DNA of 64,000 nt from assembly GCA_025558095.1 (NCBI GenBank), contig JAIVFI010000043.1, positions 1 to 64,000 on the forward strand. The letters are read 5' to 3'. Shown one piece after another: positions 1-10,422 of this stretch. Below the pieces are notes generated by a model that saw only the letters and a program-made list of their open reading frames with translations, did no database searches and was not told the DNA's origin. This stretch comes from Hyaloraphidium curvatum. Its lineage: Eukaryota; Monoblepharomycota; Hyaloraphidiomycetes; Hyaloraphidiales; Hyaloraphidiaceae. How positions within the stretch are numbered: the stretch's first letter is position 1; each line of letters begins with the position of its first letter. Position numbers and translations under genes: made by a program.

Positions 1-1
1 A

Positions 2-277
2 TCACTGATCGCGACCGGTGCCTTTGGCAGCTGGATGATCACAGGACACGCTTATTCCGCCGCTCGCGGCCCGGTGGCGACCGCCTCGCTGCGCCTCTCG
101 TTCACCCCCGCCGGGAGGGCCTTCCCATCGGGGTGGATGACGATCCGGGCGGGGCGGCACGAAGCGGCCGGAGGGAAGAGGATCGTGGGCAGGGCGGAGA
201 TCACGGATGCGGCAGGCAACTTCCTCGCGAGGGCCGAGGGGACCTTCGCGGTGCTCGGGCCGCCGCCCAAGATGTAG
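2..277 (+). CDS. Hotdog-fold thioesterase, C-terminal fragment
   Basis: The frame is open from base 2 and ends at TAG 275-277, so the gene enters from the left edge and only about 91 residues are visible. The tail contains ATASLRLSFTPAG and then GRAEITDAAGNFLARAEGTF. This is the usual end of PaaI/YbgC-type hotdog thioesterases: a long beta strand, then a 'G-x-L-x-A-x-A-x-G-T-F' strand. Those enzymes hydrolyse acyl-CoA thioesters, and substrate cannot be judged from this piece. Base use is GC-rich like its neighbours. A splice acceptor (CAG at 28-30) lies inside the open frame, so the true exon may begin at 31. It is convergent with the protease gene downstream. The family call rests on the last strands only. 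Confidence 0.55.
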   Translation, partial: SLIATGAFGSWMITGHAYSAARGPVATASLRLSFTPAGRAFPSGWMTIRAGRHEAAGGKRIVGRAEITDAAGNFLARAEGTFAVLGPPPKM

Positions 278-329
278 TTCCGAGTGGGGGGGAACAACGC
301 GCCGCGCGCACGGCCCCGCGAGTGCTCCA

Positions 330-3300
330 AAAGCGTCGCCGTCTACTACCAGCGGCTATTGAATACAAGACGCATACATCCATCCTCCCGACATCCTCCA
401 AATATCCGACTCATGCGATTGCTACTGTTACTTTACGTGCGTTTTAGCCCCTCGATCTGTCACTCTTCCCCCATCCCTCCCCCACATCCCTCCCCCCCTC
501 TACCGGCTCTTGGCCTTGACCGTGACGGTCTTGGTCGCGGTGACCTTGATCGTCTTGGTCGACTTGATGGTGATCTTGGTCGTGCGCACGAGCGTGGTCG
601 TGACCTTGCCGACGGTCTTGGTCGCGGTCGACACCTTGGTTGTCGTCACGGGGAAGGAGAGGACGCTCGTGGAGACGCTCGTGGAGACGCGGGTGACCGT
701 GGTCGGAACCGAGACCGTGCTCGTGCTGAAGACAGTGATGGTGGCGAGCGAGGTCGTGCTGGTGAGGGTGACGGGGGGTGCGTTGGAGACCGAGACCGAG
801 GTGACGGTCGACGTGACGGCCGGCAGCGAGATCGTCGAGGTCACGGTCGAAATGGCCGTCGTGGTGAGTGTCGAAGTCACGGCTGCGATCACGCCGGGCT
901 TGAAGGAGAGGCACCACGAGTCGACGTAGATGGACGTGGCGCCGTCGTTGACGTTGCACGAGAGCGTCCACGTGGTAGCGGAGCCGTTGAAGGCCAGCCC
1001 CGAGAGTGGCGTCTGCGGGCGGTAGCGAGTCCCCAGGCATGCCTCCTCGACCGTCAGGTTGCCGTAGTTCGGCGAATCCAGGTAGCGGAGCACGGCGGAG
1101 TCGTCGAAAATGAGTGGAGCCCCTGCGAGGCGTTCGCGGCACTTGGTCTCGTTGTAGGGCGATTCGAAGAGCAGGCTCTCGGGGGCAGGGCCCCCATTGA
1201 GGGAGTTGCCGTTGGAAACAGTCACGAAGATGGACCCGAGGGACTTGGTGTCGAAGTAAAGCTCCACGTCCACGCCGCCGACGGGGCCGACATTGGCCAC
1301 GTCGATGTTGAAGTTCTGCGGCGTGTTGCGATAAGTGAGGTCCTTCTGCACCGAGCCGCAGTAGCGCATGACGCCGGGCACGGCAGGCGTGGCGGTGGCC
1401 TGCAAGGATGGGGAGGAAGGCAGCACGTCAGACCTGGCAATGCAAAGCGCGGGCACGGTGTCCTTACCCAGGTCCTCGTGGTCGAAGGTGTGGCACTGGT
1501 AGTCGTGGTTCTCGTGCGAAGACCTTCCAAGGAGATGCACCACGAGTCGATATGCACGGCGGGCATGTTTTCGTCCAAACCCCAGACCCCCAGCTCCAGC
1601 TTCGAAAGCCCAAACTCCAGCTGCCGCGGTGCCAGGTCGTCCAGGATGAAAATGTCTCCAGACGGCCGATAGCGCGTCCCGAGGCAGGCGTCCTCGACCG
1701 TAGGAGGCTCCGCCGAGCCGTAGAGGTACCGGGACGGTGCGTCGTCGTCGAAGATGATGGGCAGTCCCGCGGGGCGGTCGCGGCAGATGGTGTCGTTGTA
1801 ACGCTCGGCAAATGGCCCTGTAAACAGCTCATGCCAGTAGTTCCTGTCGGGGTCGGTGACGACCATCATGAGCCCCGCTACGCTTGGGCTGTCGAAGTAG
1901 ACCTCCACGTCCACGCCGCCGAAGGGTTCCGAAGGGAGGTCGATGCCGAAGTACTGGGGCGTGTTGGCCCAGTCAAAGTCGCTCTGGATCTGCATGCAGT
2001 AGCGTCGGCCCCCTCCAGTGAGCGGCGTCGCGGTGGCCTGGATGTGGGGGGCCCCTGTGAGCAGGTGAGCGCCGGGACGCGTGCGCACGGCCGTACCCAG
2101 GTCCGGGTCGTCGTGGGGGTCGCAGTCGTGGTCGTCTGGGTCGTTTCGGTCACGGAGCCGTTGGCGACGGAGAGCTTGTACTCGAGCCAGGACCGCGCCG
2201 AGGACAGCCTCGCAAAGGTGCTCTGCCCGATGTCGCAGGTGTCCCAATACCAGCTCGCCAATGCGACCTCCTCCAGGATCCCGTCGGCGTTGAACTGCAG
2301 CAGTGGGCTTCCAGAGTCGCCGATGCAGTGGGACTTGCCCGGGCCGCCGGCGCAGAGCCAGCTCGGGTGGAAGGTCTCCGCGGTGAAGTTCACCAGGGAG
2401 GGGTCTCCTTCCAGGGTGGAAGCCTCGTTGTACCGGTCCATGCACTCGGCGATCGTTAGGGCCGTGAGGTTGCCCTGTTGCAGGTACTGGGGGGGAAGGT
2501 GGGGTTAGTCGAGGGGCGCAGCAGGCCGACGCGGGTGGTCCCGGAACGAACCCTAGGTTCTCCGCGCTGGACGCCATCAAGGAAAAAGTCACTCTCGGCC
2601 ATGCCGAAACCGATCGCGGTCACGACCGAGCCGGGCAGCGGATCCTCGGCGCGGAAGTTGATGGGGAGCACTGCTGGACTCCCTTCACCGGTCACGGTGG
2701 GCTCCGAGAGGTGCAGCACGGCAAAATCGTTGACGGTGACGCCCGGGAGGGGGGAGTCCACAAGGAAATCGGGATGTAACTCGAAGCTCTTGACGGGGAA
2801 CGAAAATCCCCCTTCTTCCTCGACGGTCTTGCTGCGGTTGCGGCGGCCGGTCTCGATGAAGCCGGTGAGGCCGTACATACGCCAGAAGTCGACGCAGAGG
2901 CCTGCATAGGGGTGAGGGAACGCGTGTCAGAAGGTGTATCCGTGCCGCGAAGCGGACGGAGCCCCGTGGCCTGCCTCCCTACCTGCGGTGAGAGCCATCC
3001 TCGGGGCCACCAGGGCCGCCCCGCAGACAAACACGTTTGGGCCGCCAAAGGGGATGGTGACATACAGCATCGCGTGGAAGGGGTACTTGGAGTCCGATTC
3101 GACCGTCGTGCCGCCGATGATGGCCGGCGGAGGCGAACCACCGGCGGTGCCGATGCGCTGCGCGGCCGGCCGGGCGGAGGCCGCCGAGGGGCGCGGCCCG
3201 CTGGTGCGGTTGAGGAACGCGGCCTTCAGGATCTTGAGCTCCCGGAGGTACGTGGCGGGGAGCCGGGAGCCGAGCTGGGCACGCGGGGCGGCGGCATCGG

Positions 3301-4200
3301 CCCCGCACAGGAGGGCGAGCGCGGCGAGCGCGGCGAGCGCGGCCACGGCGAGCGCGGCGTGGCGGATCATGCTTGCGGCGCGGCGGAGATCTCGGCGGCG
3401 GGAGCGGGTGGCGACGGCCGGTTTTAGTTCCCGTCAGGCAGAAATCTGGACTTTCAGGGAAGGTTCTTTTCGGGTCCAGCGGCTGAAGGGGTGATGACCC
3501 GAGGTCCCCGCTTCGCCGCAACGCCGCGCCCCTTGCGCCAAACTCAGCTGGATATTTCAGGAGGTCGATCGCCGGCCACAGGGCCATCGACCGGCGGCGG
3601 TGGTGTGCGGACACGGCCGGCAGCGAAAACGGCGGGGCCGGTTCCAGCCAGGAGAGTGTTCCATGGCTTTCGCCCCGCGGGCCGACATGACCGCCCGCCC
3701 GGGCCGCCGAACGTTCTTTCGAACTGCATCTGGGCGCTCCGGCATGGCCGGCGGTCCTCTTGACCGCGTCTTAGGCGCCCCAGATGGGGCGCCTTCGGCG
3801 ATTGTGGGCGTCTGCACCGCCAGCGATGCCAGGGACGGGTGGCAAACGGCCGATGGTCCGGCCGTTTTCCCGGAGGGCCGCTCCTCCTCGACGCGCTAAG
3901 CATCGGGCGCCGGTCGGACGCCCAGCACGTCCCGCGTTGCCGCCACTTTCTCCTCGAGCTCGCAGAACCTGTGCTTCGGGGTTCGTAGCCGCACGCAACC
4001 TGCGGCGATCGGCACAGCCCCGCTCGACCGCTCCCATCGCGGCGGTACTGCGGGCTCCCGCCCACAGCTGCCGCCCATGGGGACCCGTGCCAGCCCCAGG
4101 ATACGTCGTCTGGCGTCCCGGGCACCAGGGCAGCACCGCGATCCCGATTCCGCTGGCCGTCCCCGATCCGCCCGGACTGCTGGCTTCTTCGTCGGGTCCG
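330..4200. repeat. Left arm of a large inverted duplication
   Basis: This arm matches the right arm (about 6,050-9,800) in reverse complement. It covers a whole P-domain protease gene, its promoter and downstream DNA. Outside the coding region, the reverse complement of 3701-3735 matches 6499-6530 around the shared core AAAGAACGTTCG. The reverse complement of 6096-6135 resembles 4105-4165 around GCGATCCCGA. Near the outer edge, 345-365 matches 9765-9785 in reverse complement (TTGTATTCARTAGCCGC). All pairs fold about a centre near 5.1 kb. Ends are approximate because they were judged by eye. Confidence 0.75.
500..3370 (-). CDS. Secreted trypsin-like protein with two P-domains; catalytic His replaced (putative pseudoprotease)
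   Basis: Five exons: 3370-2983, 2901-2552, 2486-2097, 2037-1468 and 1399-500, giving 865 residues. A signal peptide (MIRHAALAVAALAALAALAL) is followed by a propeptide and a chymotrypsin-fold domain starting IIGGTTVESDSKYPF. The catalytic Asp (NDFAVLHL) and Ser (GDSGSPLL) are present. Where the paralogue at 6.8 kb has LTAAHC, this copy reads LTAGLC across intron 1, so the catalytic His is Leu. The residue six before the Ser is Ser, as in chymotrypsin-like S1 pockets. Two P/Homo-B-like domains follow, each with IFDD and a final DSWC(I/L)S strand, then a long Ser/Thr-Val tail ending in Thr-Lys repeats. Exon 4 encodes exactly one P-domain. It probably acts outside the cell or in the wall as a binding protein. 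Confidence 0.82.
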
Positions 4201-4320
4201 CGTCGTGGACCGCCGGCTGGAGGACGGAAGGAGAAACGGGGCATGGATTCGGAGCACGAGAGCACGATCCAAAGCGCGACCACGGGGTCATCTTCGCCCG
4301 TCGCCTCTTCGGGCCCGGCA
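3371..4320. other. Intergenic region; promoter side of the left duplication arm
   Basis: No convincing coding frame was seen. The first ~830 bases belong to the left arm of the inverted duplication. Conserved blocks shared with the right arm at 3640-3740 (around AACGTTC and the CTGGCTGG repeat) are candidates for shared promoter elements of the two protease genes. The remainder is GC-rich spacer before the 3' end of the PC-esterase gene. Confidence 0.5.
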
Positions 4321-5700
4321 TCACCCACACCCCACCCGTCCCTCCTCCTTCCTCCCGACCTCCACCCCCGCCGCCTCGTAGACCATCTCCAGCGCGTTCC
4401 CCAGCATGTCGGCCCACGCGTTGCCCGCCTCCCAGGTGACGTAGTGCAGGCAGTCCGCCCCGCCCTTGTGGCCGTCCCCGCGCAGCGCGGTGGCGAAACT
4501 CACGTCCAGCAGGATCACCCCCGGGAACTCGTCCCGCAGGAGGGCGCCGAGGAGGTGGTTCTGCCGGTAGAACGAGCCCCAGTGGTGCGGCAGCCCGCAC
4601 CACGGCTGGGGCACATCCAGCGGCGCGCGGATGAGGGAACAGTTCTCGTGACCCGGGGGGGTCGTCCGCGCGAAGACGATGGCCCGGGGGGCGGCGCGGC
4701 GGAGGTGGGAGAGGGCCGAGCGCCACGAAGACACGTAGAGAGTGTCGTTCTCGTAATGCGAGCCGCGGTTGAGCACCAGCACGCCCGGGAACCCCGCCAG
4801 GCCCGTCGACCAGGGAAAGTCCGAGTAGTAGTAATTGACCGTCGCCCTCGGGTCGCCGTCGACGAGGAGGCGGTCCGCGCGGTTGTACAGCATGTAGGCG
4901 CACTTGAAGTCCGCGTCGCCCGGCTGCAGGGGCTGCGGGGGGGTGCAGATGTTGACGACGATGGTCTTGTTGTACCGCCCGATGTGCCAGTCGGGCAGCG
5001 GCGGAGGCGTGGGGAGGAGGTGGGGATCGGTGTCGTTGCCGCAGAAGGGGTCGGAGGAGGGAGGGGCGGAGGATGGACTGCTCCGAGGGTGCAGTGAGCT
5101 GCCTGTCCGGCCGGGGGTCTGCCAGGCGGCCTCGGGTGCGGCCCAAGGCCCGCCGGCGGTGAGCTTCGCGTCCAGCGCGTGCAGCACGTACCGCGTCATG
5201 GAGTCGCCGACCAGCCCGAGCTTCCTGCCGTCCAGCAGGCGGCACAGCCCGCGGGGCGAATACCGTTTCCAAGGCCTGCCGCAGTTCCCGGGCGCCCACA
5301 AATAGGTCGCGTTGGCGGGGTCGCCCGGGGGGGCGGGCACCCATTTCCCTTCCCACGAATAGCACTGCAGGATTTTGTTGAGGTCGGCCCATTTTGAGGC
5401 GGGCATTTCGATACCCTCGGCGACGAGGACCGGCAAGTCCGCCCCGGGGGCAGGGGCCCAGGGGAGCGGAGGCCGCGGAGGTAGCGCGGGCAGGGCCGGT
5501 GGGGGCGGCGGGGGCGGCGGGGGCGGCACCGGCTGACCGGCAGTCAAGACCGGAGCGCTCCCTCCGGGAAATGTTTGGCCGCCCCAGCCGTCGTCGCCCC
5601 CGCCTGAAAGGAGGAGGAAGAGGCCCGCCGCAAGCAGCAGTGTGAGGAGCGCCGCGAGGAGCGGCGCCCACCGCGGCCCCGGCGCCGCGGACGCCGCCAT
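4321..5700 (-). CDS. PC-esterase / TBL-like type II membrane protein (putative glycan O-acetyltransferase or esterase)
   Basis: A single 459-residue exon, ATG at 5700-5698 and stop at 4323-4321. A short cytosolic N-terminus is followed by one membrane anchor (LLAALLTLLLAAGLFLLL), a Pro-rich stalk including ten consecutive prolines, and a lumenal domain. The domain has the family's GDSMTR motif (GLVGDSMTRYVLHALDA) and a C-terminal D-x-x-H (GGADCLHY). These supply the Ser and Asp/His of the GDSL/SGNH-like active site in PC-esterase, TBL and CAS1-like proteins. Known relatives O-acylate or deacylate cell-wall glycans in the Golgi. The gene lies only in the spacer of the inverted duplication and has no second copy here. 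A segment rich in Ser/Pro after AAWQTPGR could hide a small intron, though the frame is open throughout. Confidence 0.72.
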   Translation of the reverse strand: MAASAAPGPRWAPLLAALLTLLLAAGLFLLLSGGGDDGWGGQTFPGGSAPVLTAGQPVPPPPPPPPPPALPALPPRPPLPWAPAPGADLPVLVAEGIEMPASKWADLNKILQCYSWEGKWVPAPPGDPANATYLWAPGNCGRPWKRYSPRGLCRLLDGRKLGLVGDSMTRYVLHALDAKLTAGGPWAAPEAAWQTPGRTGSSLHPRSSPSSAPPSSDPFCGNDTDPHLLPTPPPLPDWHIGRYNKTIVVNICTPPQPLQPGDADFKCAYMLYNRADRLLVDGDPRATVNYYYSDFPWSTGLAGFPGVLVLNRGSHYENDTLYVSSWRSALSHLRRAAPRAIVFARTTPPGHENCSLIRAPLDVPQPWCGLPHHWGSFYRQNHLLGALLRDEFPGVILLDVSFATALRGDGHKGGADCLHYVTWEAGNAWADMLGNALEMVYEAAGVEVGRKEEGRVGCG

Positions 5701-6818
5701 GACCTGTCAAGAGAGCCCGCACGCACGCCGCGGCGGCCCTCCGGACCCGGGCGTGGAAAAAGTGGGCGGGGCCCGATTGCAGCGGGACTGGCTGTGCAGC
5801 CCTTGCCGCCTCTCTCCTCCTCTCGGCCCGTCCGCCTACGGCACCCAAACCGTATCGGCCATCACAAAACTTGACCAGCGGGTAGAAGTGAGGGTGAATC
5901 TCCCAGCCGTATTGCAGATGCTCCCTGGAGCCCGTCTCCCACATCCCGTTCCCGATTGCACTTTCCGGTCCATCCCATCCTCGTCGTCCAACCCTCTTGA
6001 TTTAAGACGACCGCCGGAGAATGCCATGCTCGTGATGAAGGAGTGGGACGGGCGGCTTGCGAGGGTCCGGACCGGTCCGGTCACTCGGGTTGTCGCGGGG
6101 ACACCTAGGGAATTCGGGATCGCGGTGGCCCGCGGATGCCCGGGCTGCCCGACCATCCGCCCCGTGTTACGGATCTCTGTCCACGAGCTGGGAGCCCGTT
6201 CGCAATGGGAGGGGGCGAGCGAGCGGGCGGTGCCGATCGGGTGGGTGGGTCCGCGGCCCGGTCGAACCCGGAAGCGAAGAACATGCGCACAGGAGCTTCA
6301 AATGACAGTGCCGCAGTATTGCCGGGTCGCTTAGTCGGCTCCCCGAGGCGGAACGCGTCGCTAAGGACGGCGTCCCGGAAAATCGGCCCGTCCCTGGGCC
6401 ACTGCCTCCTTCGCCACCCATCCCCGTGCCCGTCGCGGGATAGATTGCGCCCTCCCTGCGGGGTTGCGCCGCAACCGCCGCTCCCGCTTTGCCGGATTTG
6501 ATGCAGACGCCCTCCGGAAAGAACGTTCGGGCGGGCCCGGCGGGCGGTCCGGCCCAGCCCTGGAACATTCTGCTGGCTGGAGCGGCCCGCCAACGCGTTC
6601 GCTGGCCAGTGCCCGGACCGCGACCACCGACGGCCGGAAGGTCGGTCCCCAGTGGCTGACGATGCCGAGATCTGCCCCGGCAGGCGGCGTGGCGATCGGA
6701 GGTGAATCATCGTCCCCAGCCTCCGGAGGACCCGAAGGAGGAAATCCCTGGAAGTCGAGATTTCTGCTGAACAGGACTCACCGAATCGGCCCCATCGCCG
6801 CGCGCCATCGCCGCAAAC
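5701..6818. other. Intergenic region; promoter side of the right duplication arm
   Basis: No gene was recognised. From about 6,050 the sequence mirrors the upstream region of the left protease, including the AAAGAACGTTCG block at 6518-6529 and the GGAACATTC-CTGGCTGG block at 6560-6583. The ATG of the right protease follows at 6819. The outer part (5701-6050) is the unduplicated promoter region of the PC-esterase gene. Confidence 0.5.
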
Positions 6819-9800
6819 ATGGTCTGCCGCGCCCTGCTGGCGCTGGCCGCGCTCCTCGCGCTCGCCGTCGCGTCCGGCGCCGACGTCCCCGCCGGGCGCT
6901 TCCGCGGCTCCCGGCTGCCCGCCACGTACCTCAACGAGCTGCGCGCCGCCAAGGCCGAGTTCCGCAACCGCACCGCCAAGCTGCGCCCCTCCGCGGCCGC
7001 CGGGAGACCGGGCGCGCTGCGCGTCGGATCCGCCGGTGGTTCGCCCCCGCCGGCAATCATCGGCGGCGCCACCGTCGAATCGACCTCCAAGTACCCCTTC
7101 TACGCGATGCTCCTCGTGCACTTTGGCGAGGACAGCCCCAGGTACTTCGTCTGCGGGGCTTCGATGATCGGGCCGAGGCTCGCGCTCACGGCAGGTGGGT
7201 CGAGGGCGTGCTCCTTCGCTGTGCGGCGGGGGAACGATCTGACTTCCGCTCCCGCGCAGCCCACTGCGTTTACTTCTGGGCTTCCGAGGGCATCGTCGGC
7301 GGCGTCATCGAGACCGGCCGCCGCAACCGCAGCAAGACCGTCGAGGAGGAAGGCGGATGGGCCTTCGAGGTCGAGAGCTTCGTGATGCATCCCGACTACG
7401 ACGACTATGCGACCACCAACGACTTTGCCCTGCTGCGCCTCAAGGAACCCTTCGTGACCGGCACCAAGGACATCGCGCTGCTCCCCGTCAACCTCGGCCC
7501 GGGCGACCCGGCGCCCGGGTCGGGCGTGACCGCGATCGGCCTGGGGATCGCGGAAAGCGACTTTTTCGTCGATGAGACAATGCGTGGAACGCCCAGGGTT
7601 CGTCCTGCGTTCGGTTCGCCGCCGGGCTCTGTGCCTGAAACCGCTTCCCGCCACACAGTATCTTCAGGAGGTCAACATCACGGCCCCATCGAACGCCGAG
7701 TGCATCGCCGCCACCAACGAGTACGGCATAGTGGCCTTCCCCCCTCCCGAGTGGGACTGGGTCAACATGACCCAGGAGGACTTCAGCCCCACGTGGCTCT
7801 GCGCCGGAGGTCCGGGCAAGTCGCCTTGCCAGGGGGACTCTGGTGGTCCCCTGCTGCTGTACACGGCCGACGGCAACGTCTCGGTGGTCGGGCTCGTGAG
7901 CTGGGGCTTCCTCGGCTGCAGCGCCCCGTACGGATTCTTTTCCCGCATTTCCGCGGCGCAATCCTTCCTGGAGTGGCCGATCCTGGTCGCCAACGGTTCC
8001 GTGACCGAAACGACCCAGACGACCACGACCGCGACCCCCACGACGACCCGCACTTGGGTACGGCCGTGACCCCGCGCCCCGCCGCTTCCCCGCTCACCCC
8101 GTCTTCCCCGCATCCAGGCAACCGCTACGCCTCTCACACCCGGGGGCCGGCGCTACTGCGCACAGGTCCAGCAGGACTTTGACTACGGCAACACCCCCCA
8201 GTTTTTCGGCATCGATCTCCCCAACGATACCTTTGGCGGCGTGGACGTGGAGGTCTACTTCGACAGCCCCAGCATCTCGGGGCTCTCGATGGCCCTCACC
8301 GACCCCGACTGGTTCTACTGGACCACCCTGTTCGACGCGCCCAACATCATCGACGGCAACGAGACCATCTGCCGCGACCGCCCCGCCGGATTGCCCATCA
8401 TCTTCGACGACGACGCCCCGTACGGGTACGTCGACGGCTCGGCCGAGTCCCTGACGGTCGGGGAGGCCTGCCTCGGGACGCGGTACCGGCCCTTCCAGGG
8501 CGATGGTTCCTTGGACTCGCTGGTGCAGCAGCAGCAGGAGTCCGGGCTCTCGACGCTCCTGCTGGGGGTCAACATCTTCGATTTCCAGAGCACCATGCAC
8601 GTCGACTCGTGGTGCGTCTCCTTCGAGGGCCCCCGCACGACCACGACATCTGCGTCCGCCACGCCTTCGACCACGAGGACCTGGGTGAGTGTTCCGCGGC
8701 GGGCCCCGAGGCGCCGAATCTGACGTGCAGCCTTCCTCCCACCCGTGCAGGCCACCGCCACGCCGGCCGTGCCAGGCGTCATGCGGTACTGCAGCTCGGC
8801 GCAGAAGGACCTCACCTACCGCAGCACGCCCGCGAACCTCAACATCGAGGTGCCCAACGTCGGTCCCGTCGGCGGCGTGGACGTGGAGCTCTACTTCGAC
8901 GCCAACTCCCTCAACGGAATCTACATGTCGGTCTACAACGGCAACTCGTTCAACGGCGGGCCTTCCGCCGAGACCCAGCTCTTCAACTCGCCCTCCAACG
9001 AGACCAAGTGCGGCCAGCGCCTCGCCGGGAACCCCCTCATCTTCGACGACTCGGCCGCGCTCCAGTACCTGGATTACCCGGACAACGATAACCTGACGGT
9101 CGCGGAGGCGTGCCTGGGGACGCGCTACCGCGCGCAGACGCCCCTCTCGGTGCTGGCGTTCAACGGCTCGGCCACCACGTGGACGCTCTACTGCCACATC
9201 TACAGCGGCATGACCTCCGTCTTCGTCGACTCGTGGTGCCTCTCCTTCAAGCCCGGCGTGATCGCAGCCGTGACTTCGACGCTCACCACGACGGCCATTT
9301 CGACCGTGACCTCGGTCTCGACAGTCTCGCTCCCGGCCGTCACCTCGACCGTCACCTCGACCTCGGTTTCGGTCTCGAACGCACCCCCCGTCACCCTCAC
9401 CAGCACGACCTCGCTCGCCGCCATCACTGTCTTCAGCACGAGCACGGTGTCGGTGCCGACCACGGTCACGACCGTCTCGACGAGCGTCTCCACGAGCGTC
9501 TCCACGAGCGTGGTCTCATTCCCCGTGACGACCACCAAGGTGTCGACCGCGACCAAGACCGTCGGCAAGGTCACGACCACGCTCGTGCGCACGACCAAGA
9601 TCACGATCAAGTCGACCAAGACGGTCAAGGTTACCGCGACCAAGACCGTCACGTTCAAGGCCAAGAGGCGGTAGAGGGAGGGAGGGAGTGGAGAGACGGA
9701 CGGGGAAAAGGCAACCACAGTATTGTAACACTATCACTAGCATATTCGGGGAATGACGAACGGAGTTTTGTATTCAGTAGCCGCCTTTTTGGTAGTGGAA
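6050..9800. repeat. Right arm of a large inverted duplication
   Basis: Reverse-complement counterpart of 330-4,200. It carries the second P-domain protease gene with the same five-exon structure and the same splice phases. Similarity continues through the promoter and past the stop codon to about 9,800. The arms have diverged at many positions but stay collinear, so the duplication is not very recent. Confidence 0.75.
6819..9674 (+). CDS. Secreted trypsin-like serine protease with two P-domains (intact triad)
   Basis: Five exons: 6819-7194, 7260-7597, 7659-8057, 8118-8684 and 8751-9674, giving 867 residues. A signal peptide (MVCRALLALAALLALAVASG) and propeptide precede IIGGATVESTSKYPF, the typical new N-terminus of an S1 protease. 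The triad is His in LTAAHCVYFW (codon group split by intron 1), Asp in TNDFALLRL and Ser in CQGDSGGPLL. A Ser six residues before the catalytic Ser predicts a chymotrypsin-like pocket. Two P/Homo-B-like domains are separated by linkers TTTRTW-ATATP, each coinciding with a phase-0 intron. The C-terminal ~140 residues are Thr/Ser/Val-rich and end in Lys-Thr repeats, suggesting a stiff, perhaps O-glycosylated wall-binding tail. It is the active partner of the His-less copy at 500-3370. Confidence 0.85.
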
Positions 9801-9923
9801 GCCGGCAGCCTTTGGACTACTCGTAGGCCGACGCAGCGCTGTTGACGGGTGCGAAAGCCCGACCGGTGACGCACCGTCTCCCAAGACCTTCGGAGCCCCA
9901 CCCGCACAGCAGAAACCGGAAAG

Positions 9924-10267
9924 ATGACCTCCTCGGGCGCGCCTCCCCGCACGGACGACCGCGATTCCGCGGCCCCCGGCTCCACCGCCTCCGGGCAGCC
10001 CAAGGACCAGGGCGGCGTCGTCGGAGGTCCGCCCGGCGCTTCTTTCCCAAAGCCCTGATAGAATGCCTGCTCAACTCGCCGTCCCCACCAGCGCTCAAAT
10101 CCGCCGTCGGCCTGGGCGCCTCGCAGCCCGCGCAGGAGCACGGCTCGTCCAACGCCACGCCGCAGGCGCAGGCGGCATTCACCCCCGGCGAGACGCCCAA
10201 GCCGGCGTCGGCCGAGGCCGCGGGGAGGGGGCAGAACCCGTGGACGACGGAGGAGCCGAGGCACTGA
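9924..10267 (+). CDS. Small hypothetical protein, low complexity
   Basis: A two-exon model, 9924-10026 and 10092-10267, gives 92 residues. The 65-base intron has a CTCAAC branch-like site and a CCACCAG acceptor, and joins the two open frames cleanly. The product is hydrophilic and rich in Gly, Ala, Pro, Gln and Ser (starts MTSSGAPPRTDDRD, ends NPWTTEEPRH). It has no membrane segment or recognised domain. I do not recognise it. The support is the clean splice and GC-rich third codon positions. It may be a disordered stress-type protein, or not a gene. Confidence 0.4.
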
Positions 10268-10422
10268 GGGCGTGCGGAGGGCGGTTTCGGCGCGGGCTCG
10301 TGCGTGCCCGATGGGAGATCTGGCTGGCCGGCCGGGAAAGGAGGACAACTCAGCAACACACTCTTCGAGCTTGCTACAAACATGCCTGCCCGATTCGCCC
10401 GTCCCAAGACCGTACATACCGC

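Noticed and set aside
284-1672. Plus-strand open frame of 462 codons
   Set aside because: Antisense to the Thr-rich tail and P-domain of the left protease. The Asp/Arg-Gly repeats are the reverse reading of Thr/Val codons.
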